Shown here one piece after another: positions 53,653 through 63,547 of a DNA stretch of 64,000 nucleotides. The stretch covers positions 7,836 to 71,835 of the forward strand of contig JBKBKN010000018.1 in NCBI GenBank assembly GCA_046294625.1. Direction: 5' to 3'. A model generated the notes under the pieces. That model ran no database searches and was not told the DNA's origin. It saw only the letters and a program-made list of their open reading frames with translations. Every line of letters starts with the position of its first letter. Position 1 is the first letter of the stretch. The position numbers were made by a program, and so were the translations under genes. Source of the DNA: JBKBKN01 sp046294625. Its GTDB lineage: Bacteria > Bacteroidota > Bacteroidia > M30B66.

Positions 53653-54363
53653 TTAATAACCGGATAATAATTTAAAGGAAGATGCCACAAAAATGCTTGC
53701 TGTTTCGGAACGGAGTCGATTATTGCCAAGGTCAATGGGGAGAAAGTTGTTTTTGAGAGCTTCAACAACTTCCTGATTAGTAAAATCTCCTTCAGGCCCA
53801 ATTAAAACAATTGTGTCGCTCGTTCTGTGGCTTTGTAAGATGTCAATGAGCCGGTGTTTCTTATCTTTTATGCAATGGGCAATCAGTTTAAAATCGTCGC
53901 TTTTGCAAGAGCCAATAAATTCTTCAAAATCGATAGCGGGATTGATGATTGGTAACCAGGGATTCATGCTCTGCTTTGCTGCAGACAAAATAATCTTATG
54001 AATGCGTTCCTGTTTAATCTTATGCCTAATGGTGCGATTGCTGATTATAGGCGTTAACATACTTACCCCGAGTTCAGTGATTTTTTCTAGCATCCATTCA
54101 AATCGATCTGCGGTTTTATTGGGCGCAACAGCCAGGTGTAAACGGTGTTTTAGGGGTTCATGCAGATTAATGGAATGAACATTAACTGTAGTGTGTTTAT
54201 CATGAACCTGATCTATTGTCGCAAGGGCGATGCATCCCTTTCCATTTATGAGGGTGATATCGTCACCTGTCTTTAGGCGCAGCACTTTAGTGGCATGCAG
54301 CGATTCTTCGTTGTTAAGTTCAACGACACCTTCATTGATTATTTCGCAAAAAAATACATGCAT
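53653..54363 (-). CDS. rsmE: 16S rRNA (uracil-1498-N3)-methyltransferase RsmE
   Basis: 236 residues. PUA-like N-domain (about 1-70, HATKVLRLKTGDDITLINGKG) and a SPOUT methyltransferase C-domain with LAVAPNKTADRFEWMLEKITELG, IVLIGPEGDFTNQEVV and the knot LGNNRLRSETASI. It methylates U1498 in the 30S decoding region. It starts 2 bases after the mfd stop and is the last gene of that unit. Confidence 0.96.
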   Translation of the reverse strand: MHVFFCEIINEGVVELNNEESLHATKVLRLKTGDDITLINGKGCIALATIDQVHDKHTTVNVHSINLHEPLKHRLHLAVAPNKTADRFEWMLEKITELGVSMLTPIISNRTIRHKIKQERIHKIILSAAKQSMNPWLPIINPAIDFEEFIGSCKSDDFKLIAHCIKDKKHRLIDILQSHRTSDTIVLIGPEGDFTNQEVVEALKNNFLPIDLGNNRLRSETASIFVASSFKLLSGY

Positions 54364-54365
54364 AG

Positions 54366-57300
54366 CTAAGAAGACAAAGCTACGGTGCTTTTAGCATTTT
54401 CTTGCAGATGAGTTAAAAATCCCAAGGCTTCAGAAATATTTGATACACCGGGCACAACCAAAGAAAGTCTTCCGGATTTATCTTTCATTCGGGCATTTCG
54501 TCCTGCGGGGGTTTGCAGGAATTTAATCACTCCGGCAAACAATGGGCTTTGATAATAAGCCGATTGTGAATTGGAAGGAAAATAACAAATCAGCATTTGT
54601 TGTTTGAGTGTCATTTTTTCTATTCCCAACTCTTTAGCCAGTTTGCGCAGACGAATGGTGTCAAGGAGTTGCAAGGTAGGTTTAGGTATTTTCCCAAATC
54701 TATCTTTCAGTTTTTCTGTGAATCGGCCGAGCTCCAGTTCATCTTCAATGTTATCCAATTCGCGGTAAAGTAAGAGTCGCTCGGCGGTACTGCTTACATA
54801 AGTAGCAGGGATGAGTATCTCCAGATCGGTATCTATCTGGCAATCCTGCACAAATTGTTGCGATGCAGCTTTTTGTTTCAGCTCTTCTGAAAATAGATCT
54901 TTGAAGTCCGTTTCTTTTAATTCCTGAATGGCTTCATCCAGAATTTTATGATACATCTCAAAACCGATTTCGGCAATGAACCCACTTTGCTCTGCGCCGA
55001 GCAAATTACCTGCACCTCGAATATCAAGGTCGCGCAATGCAATATTGAATCCACTACCCAAGTCGGAGAATTCTTCGATGGCTTTCAATCGTTTTCTTGC
55101 ATCTGTAGGCAATAAGTAAATGGGTTGGGTGAGCAGATAACAAAACGCTTTTTTGTTACTTCGCCCCACACGTCCGCGCATCTGATGTAAATCGCTCAAG
55201 CCAAAAAGGTGTGCATTGTTAATAATGATGGTATTGGCATTGGGGATATCTAAGCCGGATTCAATAATGGTAGTGGCTACCAGCACATCGTAAGTCCCTT
55301 CGATGAATTTCATCATCACGTTTTCTAAGTCGTGCGGGTCCATTTGACCATGGCCGACTCCGACAGTCACGCCTGGGCATAATTTCATTATCAAGTCTGC
55401 AATGTCATTGATATTTTGCACTCTATTGTGAACGAAAAATACTTGCCCGCCACGTTGAATTTCAAAGCCTATTGCATCTCGAATTATTTCTTCATTGAAG
55501 GTGTGGATTTCTGTTTGAACGGGGTAGCGATTGGGGGGGGGAGTGTTGATAACTGAAAAGTCTCTAGCACCCATCAGAGAAAAATGTAATGTTCGCGGAA
55601 TAGGCGTTGCGGTGAGCGTAAGGGTATCTACATTTACTCTTAAGGTTTTTAATCGCTCTTTTGCTGCCACTCCAAATTTTTGCTCTTCATCTACGATAAT
55701 CAGGCCTAAATCTTTGAATTTAACGTCCTTGCTGAGCAATCGATGTGTACCGACAATAATATCTATTTTCCCTTCTTCTAACTTTTTAATGGTTTCTTTT
55801 TGTTGGGCGGCCGATTTGAATCGATTTAGGTAATCTACTTTACAAGGAAAATCTTTCAAACGATCGCGAAAAGTTTTATAATGCTGTAAAGCGAGAATGG
55901 TGGTGGGAACTAACACAACCACCTGCTTGCTATCGGTCACTGCTTTAAATGCGGCTCTTATCGCAACTTCGGTTTTACCAAAACCTACGTCACCGCAAAC
56001 CAATCGATCCATTGGGATGTGTTTTTCCATATCTTTTTTCACATCCTGAGTTGCTTTCAATTGATCAGGTGTATCTTCGTAAATGAACGAAGCTTCAAGT
56101 TCATACTGAAGGTAAGTGTCCGGAGAAAAGGCAAACCCCTTTTTAGATCGACGCTCCGCATAGAGTTTTATGAGGTCTTTGGCAATGTCTTTGACCTTTG
56201 ACTTGGTCTTTTGTTTTAGATTAGACCAAGCATTTGATCCAAGTTTATTCAGTTTTGGTTCTGTTCCTTCTTTGCCTGAATATTTTGAAATGCGATGGAG
56301 TGAATGAACAGAAACATACAAAATATCATTGTCCTTGTAAATTAACTTTACCGTTTCTTGCATTTTGCCATTCACTTCAATGCGTTCCAGTCCGGCAAAC
56401 TTTCCCACTCCGTGATCCACATGCGTGACAAAATCGCCGTGTTGAAGTCCCTTCAATTCTCTCAGTGTGATGGCTGCTTTCCTGTCGCCCCCATCTTTCA
56501 GTTTGTAACGATGGTATCGGTCGAAGAGTTGATGGTCAGCATAGCATACTAAACTCAATTCGGGGATTATAAATCCTTCATGAATAGAAAAATGTATGGG
56601 TGTAAAATTGGCTTGTGCACCGATGTCATCAAAAATATGGTGAATCCGCTCAATTTGTTTAGGATTGTCGGAAAACACGAATATTTGATTACCTTGTTTA
56701 TTAAGTGCCCCAATATTTTCAGCTATCAGGTTAAAGTTTTTGCTGAATGATGGTTGTGGAGAAGAAAGGATCTCGAGCTTTTGATCAAACCTTAATTTTG
56801 AGTTTTTCCCAACACTAATTACTTTTTTCGAAGTGAGTTCAGCCACCATTTCCCGACCTGAGCAGTAACGATCTTCAGGTTTTAAGTGTTTTTGTTCTTC
56901 TTCAGCTGTTTCAAATGCTTCAAGCGCCGTTTCAAAGTAGGCTTGCTGTGAGTCTACAAAGAGGTCGGCATCTTTAAGCCAAATGGTGGTGGTAGCAGGG
57001 AGAAAAGAGAGTAAACTTTCGCGGCTTTCCTTCAGAATTTTACCTTGCACATCGGGTATGATATGAAAGAAGTCATGATTTCGCTTCGATAGCTGGTCCA
57101 CCGGATCGAAGGCGCGTATAGTATCTACTTCGCTTCCGAATAACTCTATACGCACAGGAAGTTCATCCGAATATGAAAATACATCAATGATGCCTCCGCG
57201 AATGGCATACTGCCCTGGTTCGGTAACAAAATCCACTCTTTCGAAATCATACTCTTGCATGAATTCGTTCAAAAAATCCAAACTCAACGAATCGCCTACA

Positions 57301-57740
57301 GATACCTTAAATGTGTTTTTCAACAAGTTTTTTCTGGTTATTACTTTTTCGGCCAGCGCTTCGGGATAGGTAATGAGTATAAATGGCTTTTTAGAAACGC
57401 TGATGGTATTGAGCGTTTCGGCTCTGAGCAAATTCTGTTGTTGGTTAGAACTGTCGGGTGTATATGGCTTTTTTTGTGTAGAAGGAAAATATAGCACATT
57501 GAATTTGGGCAATAACTGCTGAAAGTCATTGTAGCAATATGCGGCATCTTCTCGCTGTGGAATAAGAATCAGGTGTGATGAACGCTGAGACTCTGCTAAA
57601 GCAGCAATAAAGAAATTGAGGCCACTTCCGGCAAGACCATCTAAAGCAAATTTCTTGTCGGAAATCTGTGCAGCATCTTCCATTAATGCTATCCAGGCTT
57701 TAGATTGCCTGAATGACTGAAATATGTTTTCTAAATTCAA
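54366..57740 (-). CDS. mfd: Transcription-repair coupling factor Mfd
   Basis: 1124 residues. It removes stalled RNA polymerase at lesions and recruits UvrA. UvrB-like N-terminal module (about 20-340), CarD/RNAP-interacting domain (about 430-495, GDFVTHVDHGVGKFAGLE), RecG-like helicase: Walker A GDVGFGKTEVAIRAA, DEEQKFGV motif II, TATPIPRTLHFSLMG and later ATTIIESGLDIPNANT and QMRGRVGRSNKKAFCYLL, then a C-terminal TRCF domain. A run of nine C (minus strand) occurs at 55533-55541, encoding three prolines. It is followed at 2 bases by rsmE. Confidence 0.97.
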   Translation of the reverse strand: MNLENIFQSFRQSKAWIALMEDAAQISDKKFALDGLAGSGLNFFIAALAESQRSSHLILIPQREDAAYCYNDFQQLLPKFNVLYFPSTQKKPYTPDSSNQQQNLLRAETLNTISVSKKPFILITYPEALAEKVITRKNLLKNTFKVSVGDSLSLDFLNEFMQEYDFERVDFVTEPGQYAIRGGIIDVFSYSDELPVRIELFGSEVDTIRAFDPVDQLSKRNHDFFHIIPDVQGKILKESRESLLSFLPATTTIWLKDADLFVDSQQAYFETALEAFETAEEEQKHLKPEDRYCSGREMVAELTSKKVISVGKNSKLRFDQKLEILSSPQPSFSKNFNLIAENIGALNKQGNQIFVFSDNPKQIERIHHIFDDIGAQANFTPIHFSIHEGFIIPELSLVCYADHQLFDRYHRYKLKDGGDRKAAITLRELKGLQHGDFVTHVDHGVGKFAGLERIEVNGKMQETVKLIYKDNDILYVSVHSLHRISKYSGKEGTEPKLNKLGSNAWSNLKQKTKSKVKDIAKDLIKLYAERRSKKGFAFSPDTYLQYELEASFIYEDTPDQLKATQDVKKDMEKHIPMDRLVCGDVGFGKTEVAIRAAFKAVTDSKQVVVLVPTTILALQHYKTFRDRLKDFPCKVDYLNRFKSAAQQKETIKKLEEGKIDIIVGTHRLLSKDVKFKDLGLIIVDEEQKFGVAAKERLKTLRVNVDTLTLTATPIPRTLHFSLMGARDFSVINTPPPNRYPVQTEIHTFNEEIIRDAIGFEIQRGGQVFFVHNRVQNINDIADLIMKLCPGVTVGVGHGQMDPHDLENVMMKFIEGTYDVLVATTIIESGLDIPNANTIIINNAHLFGLSDLHQMRGRVGRSNKKAFCYLLTQPIYLLPTDARKRLKAIEEFSDLGSGFNIALRDLDIRGAGNLLGAEQSGFIAEIGFEMYHKILDEAIQELKETDFKDLFSEELKQKAASQQFVQDCQIDTDLEILIPATYVSSTAERLLLYRELDNIEDELELGRFTEKLKDRFGKIPKPTLQLLDTIRLRKLAKELGIEKMTLKQQMLICYFPSNSQSAYYQSPLFAGVIKFLQTPAGRNARMKDKSGRLSLVVPGVSNISEALGFLTHLQENAKSTVALSS

Positions 57741-57809
57741 ATCTATGTTTGGTCTAATAAAAAAGCTTGCTGACCAAATGTTTAAACAAAAGAGAAATAT
57801 CGATTGATA

Positions 57810-59498
57810 TTATCCTGCAACAAGCTTCTTGTATCTAATTCGTTTAGGCTCCATATCGCCAAGGCGTTTCTTTTTATTTTCTTCATATTCAGAATAGCCA
57901 CCTTCGAAATAATAAACCTGCGAATCGCCTTCGAACGCCAATATATGCGTGCAGACGCGATCGAGAAACCAGCGATCGTGACTAATAATCACTGCACATC
58001 CTGCAAAGTTTTCTAAACCCTCTTCTAATGCTCGCAGTGTGTTTACGTCAATATCGTTAGTAGGCTCATCGAGAAGTAATACGTTACCTTCGGCTTTTAG
58101 TGCCATAGCCAAGTGAAGACGGTTTCTTTCACCACCGGAAAGCACGCCAACTTTTTTTCCCTGATCGGCTCCGGAAAAATTAAATCGGCTCACATAAGCC
58201 CTTGAATTAATGGATCGACCACCCATATCGATGGTTTCGTGACCCCCTGAAATTACTTCCCATACGGTTTTGTTGGGGTCAATGGCTTCGTGGGTTTGAT
58301 CTACATAGCTGATTTTTACTGTTGGTCCAATTTTAAACTCGCCTTTATCGGGCTTTTCTTGACCCATAATCATTTTGAAAATGGTGGTTTTACCTGCTCC
58401 ATTAGGGCCGATGATTCCCACGATGCCTGCAGGTGGAAGTTTAAAATTGAGGTGTTCGTATAATAATTTATCGCCAAAAGCTTTAGAAACATCAATAGCT
58501 TCAATAACTTCATTACCTAATCGAGATCCATTCGGGATAAAAATTTCCAGTTTTTCTTCCTTTTGTTTTACATCTTCATTCAACAATCGGTCGTAGGCCT
58601 GTAAACGTGCTTTTTGCTTTGCCTGACGGCCTTTTGCGCCTTGACGAACCCATTCCAACTCTCGTGCTAAGGTTTTCTGACGCTTGCTTTCCGTCTTTTC
58701 TTCCTGAGCTAAACGCTTACCTTTTTGCTCCAACCAGCTTGAATAATTGCCTTTCCAAGGAATACCTTCACCTCGGTCGAGTTCTAGAATCCACCCTGCA
58801 ACATTGTCTAAAAAATAACGGTCGTGGGTAATAGCAATCACCGTACCAGGATATTGTTGTAAATGTTGCTCAAGCCAGTCTATCGATTCTGCATCGAGGT
58901 GGTTGGTAGGCTCATCGAGCAATAAGATTTCAGGTTGTTGTAAAAGCAAACGACAGAGTGCCACTCGTCTTCTTTCACCACCTGATAAAGTGCCAATAAT
59001 TCGGTCGGGTTCAGGGCAACGTAGCGCGTCCATAGCACGATCGAGTGTGGAATCAATCTCCCAGGCATTCTTGGCATCTATCTCATCTTGTAACTGTCCT
59101 TGACGGGTGAGCAATTTGTCCATCTTGTCCATGTCAGAATAGTATTCTTCCTGACCCATTTTCTCATTAATCTCATTGTATTCGTTGAGCAAATCCATGA
59201 TGGGTTGAACGCCTTCTCTCACAATATCAATTACGGTTTTGCTATCGTCAAGTTGTGGCTCTTGTTCAAGATATCCCACACGGTAGCCCGGTGAAAATAC
59301 CACTTCGCCATCAAAAGATTTTTCTACACCGGCAATGATTTTGAGCAAAGTAGATTTACCGGAGCCATTCAAACCGATGATGCCAATTTTAGCACCATAG
59401 TAAAAGGAAAGATAGATATCTTTTAATACCTGTTTTTGGGGAGGGAAGGTTTTACTTACCTTCACCATAGAAAAAATGACTTTTTTGTCGTCGCTCAT
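57810..59498 (-). CDS. ettA: Energy-dependent translational throttle ABC-F protein EttA
   Basis: 562 residues from the ATG at 59498; the frame has seven extra codons upstream. Two ABC domains: Walker A GLNGSGKSTLL / GPNGAGKTTIF, signature LSGGERRRVALCR / LSGGERNRLHLAM, Walker B LLLDEPTNHLD / LLLDEPTNDID. The arm in domain 1 and the linker (about 240-330, basic) fit EttA, which binds the E site and gates the first peptide bond. Length matches the family. No membrane segments, so not a transporter. Confidence 0.95.
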   Translation of the reverse strand: MSDDKKVIFSMVKVSKTFPPQKQVLKDIYLSFYYGAKIGIIGLNGSGKSTLLKIIAGVEKSFDGEVVFSPGYRVGYLEQEPQLDDSKTVIDIVREGVQPIMDLLNEYNEINEKMGQEEYYSDMDKMDKLLTRQGQLQDEIDAKNAWEIDSTLDRAMDALRCPEPDRIIGTLSGGERRRVALCRLLLQQPEILLLDEPTNHLDAESIDWLEQHLQQYPGTVIAITHDRYFLDNVAGWILELDRGEGIPWKGNYSSWLEQKGKRLAQEEKTESKRQKTLARELEWVRQGAKGRQAKQKARLQAYDRLLNEDVKQKEEKLEIFIPNGSRLGNEVIEAIDVSKAFGDKLLYEHLNFKLPPAGIVGIIGPNGAGKTTIFKMIMGQEKPDKGEFKIGPTVKISYVDQTHEAIDPNKTVWEVISGGHETIDMGGRSINSRAYVSRFNFSGADQGKKVGVLSGGERNRLHLAMALKAEGNVLLLDEPTNDIDVNTLRALEEGLENFAGCAVIISHDRWFLDRVCTHILAFEGDSQVYYFEGGYSEYEENKKKRLGDMEPKRIRYKKLVAG

Positions 59499-59516
59499 GA
59501 TTTCAAAATTGTAGCG

Positions 59517-59524
59517 CAAAAATA
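59517..59524 (-). promoter_or_regulatory. Promoter -7 element of ettA
   Basis: On the minus strand TATTTTTG, matching TAnnTTTG, about 19 bases before the ettA ATG. No obvious -33 TTG. Confidence 0.5.
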
Positions 59525-59702
59525 AGAAACTTAGGCTGTATCTTCATATAATTTATGTGAAGTAGACTTCGGGCTGCTTCAAACAGGAAATGCTTTTGTC
59601 AGCCGGGCTATTTATGATTAGAAAATAAAGTGGGATATGTAATTTATTCGACATCTTCCATACTCATGAACATATTCCCAATCAAATTCTGACACAAAGC
59701 AG

Positions 59703-59710
59703 TATCTTTG
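59703..59710 (+). promoter_or_regulatory. Promoter -7 element of M1 peptidase gene
   Basis: TATCTTTG at 59703-59710, 22 bases before the ATG. A TTCTG stretch near 59688 is a weak -33. Confidence 0.55.
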
Positions 59711-59732
59711 CCCGGCTTACAAATAATTCGAA

Positions 59733-62465
59733 ATGCAAAAAAAATCCCTTGTTCTTCTCATAGTCTTGTCATTTTTTGTGGCAAGTAATTTCATTTCCTG
59801 TAAAACAAAGAAAGTAAAGACAACTGACCTTGCCATTGCCGCTCCTGCCGAAGAAGAGGTGTCGGAGGATGATATGGAATGGATGCGAAAATTGCTTGCC
59901 GGCCAATCCGAAGAAGAACAACCAAGCGAAAAGAAAGAAAGACCAAGATATAATCCATCCGCTACTTTGCTTACGGATATTATCCACACCGAGCTTCATG
60001 TAAGCTTTGATATACCAAAGGCACAATTGATGGGGAAAGCCACTATTGTAGCAAAGCCATATTTCTATGCCACAGATTCCCTTATTCTGGATGCCAAAGG
60101 CTTCGATATACATGAAGTGTCATTGCTAGGAAATAAGAATTCAAAACTGCCACTTAAATACAAATACGATAGCAGACAAATAAGAATCGGACTCGATAAA
60201 CAATATAAGCGAGATGAGCGATTTAAAGTATTCATCGATTACACGGCTAAACCCAATGAATTAAATGAAAAGGGGAGTGCAGCTATTTCGGCAGCAAAGG
60301 GCTTATATTTTATTGACCCTTTGGATGAAGATCCGGAGAAGCCAACCCAAATTTGGACTCAAGGAGAGACAGAAGCCAATTCGTGCTGGTTTCCAACTTT
60401 TGATAAGCCAAACGAAAAAATGTTTCATGACTTGCATATCACGGTTGATGACAAGTTTAAAACCCTTTCCAATGGGTTGCTGGTTAGCTCTAAAAAAAAC
60501 AAAGATGGCACACGCACCGATCATTGGAAAATGGATATGCCCAACACACCCTATTTGGTGATGATGGCCATTGGTGAATTTGCTGTGGTAAAGGATAAGT
60601 GGCGCAACATTGTAGTAGATTACTATGTGGAACCAGAGTATGGGTCTTATGCAAAATATATTTTTGGTAGTACTCCGGAAATGTTAGAGTTCTTCTCCAA
60701 TATTTTAGGCGTTGACTACCCCTGGCAAAAGTATTCGCAAGTAGTGGTACGCGACTATGTTTCCGGCGCTATGGAAAACACTTCGGCATCACTATTTGGG
60801 GAGTTTATGCATCAAACCCCACGCGAAATGCTTGATGGAAATTATGAAGACGTGATTGCTCATGAGCTTTTTCATCAATGGTTTGGCGATTTGGTTACTT
60901 GCGAGTCATGGGCCAATCTGCCGTTGAATGAATCATTTGCAACTTACAGCGAATATCTTTGGAAAGAATACAAACATGGTCGCGACGAAGCAGACCTTCA
61001 TCTGCAAAGAGCTTTCGATGCCTACAAAGCAGAATATGCGCAGAAAAAGGTAAACCTTATTCGTTTCGATTATGTTGACAAAGAAGACATGTTTGACCGC
61101 CATTCCTACCAAAAGGGCGGTACCATTTTGCACATGTTAAGAAAATATTTAGGGGATGATGCCTTCTTTTCGGGTTTGAAAGTGTATCTCCACGACAATC
61201 GTTTTCAACCGGTGGAGATACATCATCTTCGACTGGCTTATGAAAAAGTGATAGGCGAAGACTTAAACTGGTTTTTCAATCAGTGGTTTCTCGATCAAGG
61301 GCATGCCATTATTGAATCAAGCTTTGTCTATGAGAATGGCAAATTAACCTGGAACACAAAGCAAACTCAGAACTTAAATAAAACACCTATTTTTAAAATT
61401 CCGGTTGAAGTAGAATTTCACCTTACTGACGGAAAAGTTCGCAGAGAAAGAGTCACTATTGATAAGGCAGAACAAAGCTTTGAGTTTTCAGGATTTTCAA
61501 CTGAGCCGGTGCTGATTATTCCGGATCCTGAGAAAGCGATTGTAGCTGATTGGATACAAGAATATAATAAAGAGCAGCAGATTGCGCGGTATAATCGCAG
61601 CAGTAATTTCCGTGATAGAATGGAAGCTGTTCGTTCTTTTGAAGAAGGTCAAGACGATAAGGCAGTTCAAAATGCACTGCGTTTGGCGATGAATGATAAG
61701 TTTTGGTACATCCGTAAAGAAGCAGTTCGAACTTTTAATACGGGCAATGAATTGGCCTTAGCCGAAATTCAACCAGTACTGATCAATCTTGCCAAAAATG
61801 ATCCGAAGCCAGCGGTTCGCGCTGCTTCGATCAGTAAATTATCAGATCTCTACAACGAAGATGCTTCATTGTTCTCAATATATGAAAGAGCCTTGCGCGA
61901 TTCGTCTGAAAATGTGATATCATCGGCCTTGAATTCGCTGTACAGAAGCAACCCTGAGAAAGCAGTGAAAATTATTGAAGGCTTAGAGCCCACTGCTTCG
62001 AGTGGAATGCTATCTACCATGGCTACTATTTACTCAGCATCATCTACCCCGGGCAAATGGAAGTTTTTGAAAGAAGCCTACAGCCGTGTGAAAGAGCCTA
62101 ATGAAAAGTATATGTTTATTCAGATGCTTGGTGTGTATGTACTCACGCAGGATGAAGCTACCCGCGATGAAGCGCTACCAATGTTCCGAAATATTGCTTC
62201 CAAGGAAAGTGCCTGGTGGCTCAGGTTGGCGGGCATTCAAGTGCTGAGCGAAATGGTTGGATTCTATGAAGAGAAGGCCGAGAATGCACAGTACGAAGCA
62301 GATGGCCTGAGATCATCCGGCAATGGATCGCAGGCAGCAAGCCTCGACAAAGATGCTGCCGATTTTACAGCTAAAGCCCGTTATATCATTGGATTAATTC
62401 AGGATATTGCTTCGAACGAAAAAGACCCTACGCTCTTAAGATTACTTAGGATGGGGGGTAATTAG
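59733..62465 (+). CDS. M1-family metallopeptidase (lipoprotein)
   Basis: 910 residues. N-terminal lipoprotein signal (LVLLIVLSFFVASNFISC, Cys near 23) and an acidic linker. The M1 core includes the exopeptidase motif GAMEN (345-349) and zinc site HELFH (377-381) with the third ligand Glu400 in LPLNESFATYSEY. The C-terminal part (about 620-910) has repeated helical pairs, HEAT-like. Probably a periplasmic or outer-membrane aminopeptidase. It ends 2 bases before the stop of the convergent gene. Confidence 0.94.
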   Translation: MQKKSLVLLIVLSFFVASNFISCKTKKVKTTDLAIAAPAEEEVSEDDMEWMRKLLAGQSEEEQPSEKKERPRYNPSATLLTDIIHTELHVSFDIPKAQLMGKATIVAKPYFYATDSLILDAKGFDIHEVSLLGNKNSKLPLKYKYDSRQIRIGLDKQYKRDERFKVFIDYTAKPNELNEKGSAAISAAKGLYFIDPLDEDPEKPTQIWTQGETEANSCWFPTFDKPNEKMFHDLHITVDDKFKTLSNGLLVSSKKNKDGTRTDHWKMDMPNTPYLVMMAIGEFAVVKDKWRNIVVDYYVEPEYGSYAKYIFGSTPEMLEFFSNILGVDYPWQKYSQVVVRDYVSGAMENTSASLFGEFMHQTPREMLDGNYEDVIAHELFHQWFGDLVTCESWANLPLNESFATYSEYLWKEYKHGRDEADLHLQRAFDAYKAEYAQKKVNLIRFDYVDKEDMFDRHSYQKGGTILHMLRKYLGDDAFFSGLKVYLHDNRFQPVEIHHLRLAYEKVIGEDLNWFFNQWFLDQGHAIIESSFVYENGKLTWNTKQTQNLNKTPIFKIPVEVEFHLTDGKVRRERVTIDKAEQSFEFSGFSTEPVLIIPDPEKAIVADWIQEYNKEQQIARYNRSSNFRDRMEAVRSFEEGQDDKAVQNALRLAMNDKFWYIRKEAVRTFNTGNELALAEIQPVLINLAKNDPKPAVRAASISKLSDLYNEDASLFSIYERALRDSSENVISSALNSLYRSNPEKAVKIIEGLEPTASSGMLSTMATIYSASSTPGKWKFLKEAYSRVKEPNEKYMFIQMLGVYVLTQDEATRDEALPMFRNIASKESAWWLRLAGIQVLSEMVGFYEEKAENAQYEADGLRSSGNGSQAASLDKDAADFTAKARYIIGLIQDIASNEKDPTLLRLLRMGGN

Positions 62466-62467
62466 CA

Positions 62468-63502
62468 TTACTTGTCGATGCTTTTTCCTTCTTTCACAAA
62501 GTAGTCAAAGATAATTTTTGAGACATCTGCAATAAAATCTTCAAGAGCTTTTACATCTTTACCTTTGGTCATGATGCCTACGAGATAAGTTTGTTCGCCT
62601 AAATATACGATACCCATCTCGTGAAGTTGCTGGATGCCTTCTAGGTTTCTTTCTCCGAACTTATAGGCTACTTTAATTGTGTCAGGCAAATAACGTTTTA
62701 ATCCATTACTGTAAGTACACTTACTAAGCAGATCAAGCGCATATTCAGACATGTCCCAGCTTAAATAGCTCGCATTGTAAAGACAACGAAAAAATCTGGA
62801 ATAATCTTTCAATGAGATAGCATAATCTTGATATCCGGCAATGATAGGAGGCAAGGCAAGGTCTTCAAATACACGCGACAATTTTTCAAAGTCAATATTA
62901 TTGCCCAATAGCGCTGTTGCATTGTTGTCGGAATATACAATCATGTAATGAAGCAATTCACGGAAACTATATGATTTACCCACTTCGATATTTTTTCCTT
63001 TTATATTTTGGTTAGGAAGATTAGAAAAAGGAGCATCAAAGCTAATGCTTTTATCTAAGTAGGCCGGATTCGATTCGGCTTCTTTCAAAAAGCTAATCAG
63101 CATGGGTACTTTCATCAGACTTCCGGGGAAATATATTTCTGAAGGATTTATCCTAACATCCTGATGATGGTTAAGTAAACGAAGATAGGCCGAGGCGTTT
63201 CGGATAACCCCAGCATCTTGTTTTTGCTTGATGAAATCCATGATGTCTTTTTTGATTTTCAAGAGCAGGGTATCTTCTCGTTTATATTCAACAAACAACA
63301 AGGGACGAATATGCTTGTAGCGCTCTCTTGGTAATAGACGCTGCGACACGTGGTCAATCTTTGACAATGCTTCTTTTACCGCCTTCTTTTTTTCCTGATT
63401 AAGATGTTGAACAGCATAATAATTGACTACGGCAATAGAAATAACTAAAGCCAAAAGCACGATCAGCGGAATGCTGACCTTTGCTTTAAATAGGTTGCGC
63501 AT
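62468..63502 (-). CDS. Beta-lactamase-fold serine hydrolase, membrane-anchored
   Basis: 344 residues. An N-terminal hydrophobic helix (about 10-30) acts as anchor or signal. The class A-like fold carries Ser128 and Lys131 in PGSLMKVPML (SxxK), Ser191 and Asn193 in YSDNNATALL (SxN), and a degenerate third motif in AYKFGERNLEG (KTG replaced by KFG). The Glu166-bearing loop of true beta-lactamases is not recognised, so a peptidase or PBP-like role is more likely than resistance. It is convergent with the M1 gene and upstream of ilvE's 3' end by 45 bases. Confidence 0.82.
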   Translation of the reverse strand: MRNLFKAKVSIPLIVLLALVISIAVVNYYAVQHLNQEKKKAVKEALSKIDHVSQRLLPRERYKHIRPLLFVEYKREDTLLLKIKKDIMDFIKQKQDAGVIRNASAYLRLLNHHQDVRINPSEIYFPGSLMKVPMLISFLKEAESNPAYLDKSISFDAPFSNLPNQNIKGKNIEVGKSYSFRELLHYMIVYSDNNATALLGNNIDFEKLSRVFEDLALPPIIAGYQDYAISLKDYSRFFRCLYNASYLSWDMSEYALDLLSKCTYSNGLKRYLPDTIKVAYKFGERNLEGIQQLHEMGIVYLGEQTYLVGIMTKGKDVKALEDFIADVSKIIFDYFVKEGKSIDK

Positions 63503-63547
63503 AAAATTTATAGAATGAAAAAATAATCCAGTATTTCGAACTCAAAT

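Noticed and set aside
62468..63502. Antibiotic-resistance class A beta-lactamase
   Set aside because: The third motif is KFG rather than K-T/S-G and the Glu166 loop is not recognised, so a resistance call is not supported.
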